Below, one piece after another: positions 4,510 to 5,351 of a stretch of DNA of 5,351 bases (position 1 is its first letter; each line of letters begins with the position of its first letter). The DNA is from Fidelibacterota bacterium (GTDB lineage Bacteria; Fidelibacterota; UBA2242), in NCBI GenBank assembly GCA_003645845.1, contig QNCV01000196.1, forward strand, positions 1-5,351, written 5' to 3'. The notes beneath the pieces are model-generated. The model did no database searches and was not told the DNA's origin. It was given only the letters and a program-made list of their open reading frames with translations. The position numbers were made by a program, and so were the translations under genes.

Positions 4510-5351
4510 TCAAATATTCACAGAATTTTTAATTTTTTCCCAACTCTGCCGGATTAAATTCTGCAATTTACCATCGCTAAATTCGATAATTGTCCGGCCC
4601 TGAGTCATGGCGGCAGTGAAGGTTTCATCGTAGGGCAGTTCCGCCAGTGGTTCAATTTCATTCTCTTGAATAAATTGCCGGATCCGTTGTGTGATTTCAG
4701 AATTCAGATCGGCTTTATTGATAATGCAGCCGGCGGGAATCCTAAATTTTTTCACCAACTGATAGACGCGCTCGAGATCATGAAGACCGGAAACCGTGGG
4801 CTCCGTCACCAGGACGACGAAATTGGCGCCCGAAAGCGACGAGACCACCGGGCAACCGACACCCGGTGAACCGTCTACCAGCACCAATTCTTTCTGCTTT
4901 TCGCCAGCGATGCGTTTGGCTTCGTTTTTCACCTTTGCAACCAGCTTGCCGGAATTTTCAGTGCCGATTCCCAATCTGGCATGAACCATCGTACTACCGG
5001 TTTTAATGCTTGAAATGTACCAGTCGCCGACGTTCTGTTCTTCCATCGCAATCGCGTCAACCGGACAAATCCGGGCACAATATCCGCAGCCTTCACAATC
5101 CAGCGGCCGGACAATGTGATGACCGTCAATAACCGGAATAGCATCGAAACGGCAAATCTCGGCGCATTTTCCGCACTGAGTACATGCTTCCTGATCTATC
5201 TTGGCTATGACACCACTGTAAAAATTCTCGGCAAAATTAAAATCGGGTTCCAGCAGCAGGTGCATGTCCGCGGCATCCACATCACAATCGGCCACTATCA
5301 CATCACGACCGCCTAAAACGGCGAATGAAGCCGTCAGCGACGTTTTCCCCG
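4510..5351 (-). CDS. MinD-superfamily P-loop ATPase with inserted 2x[4Fe-4S] ferredoxin domain (5' end truncated by window)
   Basis: A cytoplasmic ATPase of the MinD/Mrp-like class that carries an inserted ferredoxin (COG1149 type). The reading frame is open to the right edge, where it begins with G-K-T-S, the end of a deviant Walker A motif, so only about 10 N-terminal residues are missing; 279 are visible. The GTG at 5301 is internal (beta-strand DVIVADCDVD) and is not the start. Visible residues 56-66 and 85-95 form two CxxCxxCxxxC motifs; the first is followed by Arg instead of the usual Pro, the second by Pro. Family motifs follow: MVHARL, ENSGKLV, VDGSPGVGCPV near 159-168 (Walker B region), TEPT and NKAD. 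The stop is TGA at 4512-4510. Such genes often come as tandem pairs beside NifX-like genes, and in Desulfovibrio related ATPases belong to the orange-protein locus. Precise function is unknown; a role in Fe-S or heterometal cluster handling is inference. Confidence 0.93.
   Translation of the reverse strand, partial: GKTSLTASFAVLGGRDVIVADCDVDAADMHLLLEPDFNFAENFYSGVIAKIDQEACTQCGKCAEICRFDAIPVIDGHHIVRPLDCEGCGYCARICPVDAIAMEEQNVGDWYISSIKTGSTMVHARLGIGTENSGKLVAKVKNEAKRIAGEKQKELVLVDGSPGVGCPVVSSLSGANFVVLVTEPTVSGLHDLERVYQLVKKFRIPAGCIINKADLNSEITQRIRQFIQENEIEPLAELPYDETFTAAMTQGRTIIEFSDGKLQNLIRQSWEKIKNSVNI
5065..5184 (-). other. Ferredoxin insert: two [4Fe-4S] cysteine motifs
   Basis: This segment of the ATPase encodes eight cysteines in two CxxCxxCxxxC sets (CTQCGKCAEIC and CEGCGYCARIC), each followed by a three-residue step to Ala (RFDA, PVDA). 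The pattern is that of a bacterial 2x[4Fe-4S] ferredoxin inserted between the Walker A and Walker B parts of the ATPase. All eight ligands are present, so the domain should be able to bind both clusters. Confidence 0.92.

Noticed and set aside
5299..5301. GTG at 5301 as the true start of the ferredoxin ATPase.
   Set aside because: The same frame continues upstream to the window edge and encodes the GKTS of the Walker A motif, so the GTG codes for an internal valine.

Overview
All recognisable genes lie on the minus strand, so transcription runs from the right edge (5351) to the left edge (1). Gene content points to an anaerobic bacterium of moderate GC: a MinD-type ATPase with an inserted 2x[4Fe-4S] ferredoxin, two NifX/NifB-type (dinitrogenase Fe-Mo cofactor family) proteins, a CGGC-domain protein and a small four-cysteine protein. 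Such sets are typical of sulfate reducers, fermenters and related uncultured anaerobes. The species cannot be named from the window.

Layout in transcription order: (1) 5351-4510, 5'-truncated MinD/ferredoxin ATPase, cut at its Walker A motif; (2) 4439-4101, NifX-like protein A; (3) 4097-3897, 66-residue four-cysteine protein starting at TTG; (4) 3845-3396, CGGC-domain protein; (5) 3313-2540, type I methionine aminopeptidase (map) with all metal ligands; (6) 2536-2414, a 41-codon remnant resembling the C-terminus of a class I/II aminotransferase; (7) 2358-1513, DUF89/ARMT1-like metal-dependent phosphatase family protein; (8) 1512-1132, VOC (glyoxalase-fold) protein; (9) 1103-699, NifX-like protein B; (10) 671-1, start of a DUF2899/ArsP_2-type multi-pass membrane protein that runs off the left edge. 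That last gene fills the otherwise unassigned left 671 bases.

Most spacers are 0 to 82 nt, so the genes probably form one or two co-transcribed units. The largest gap (181 nt, 2359-2539) holds the aminotransferase remnant and a weak promoter candidate, and may separate a right-hand unit from a left-hand one. No gene-free stretch exceeds 300 bases, and no RNA genes, CRISPR arrays, insertion sequences or convincing intrinsic terminators were seen.

The common theme is metal and cofactor handling. An Fe-S ATPase and NifX-like carriers recall the orange-protein (Mo-Cu cluster) loci of Desulfovibrio. Cysteine-rich proteins, metal-dependent enzymes and a putative heavy-metal exporter accompany them. 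The inference is a metallocluster assembly or metal homeostasis module; the substrate metal and the client protein are not visible here.
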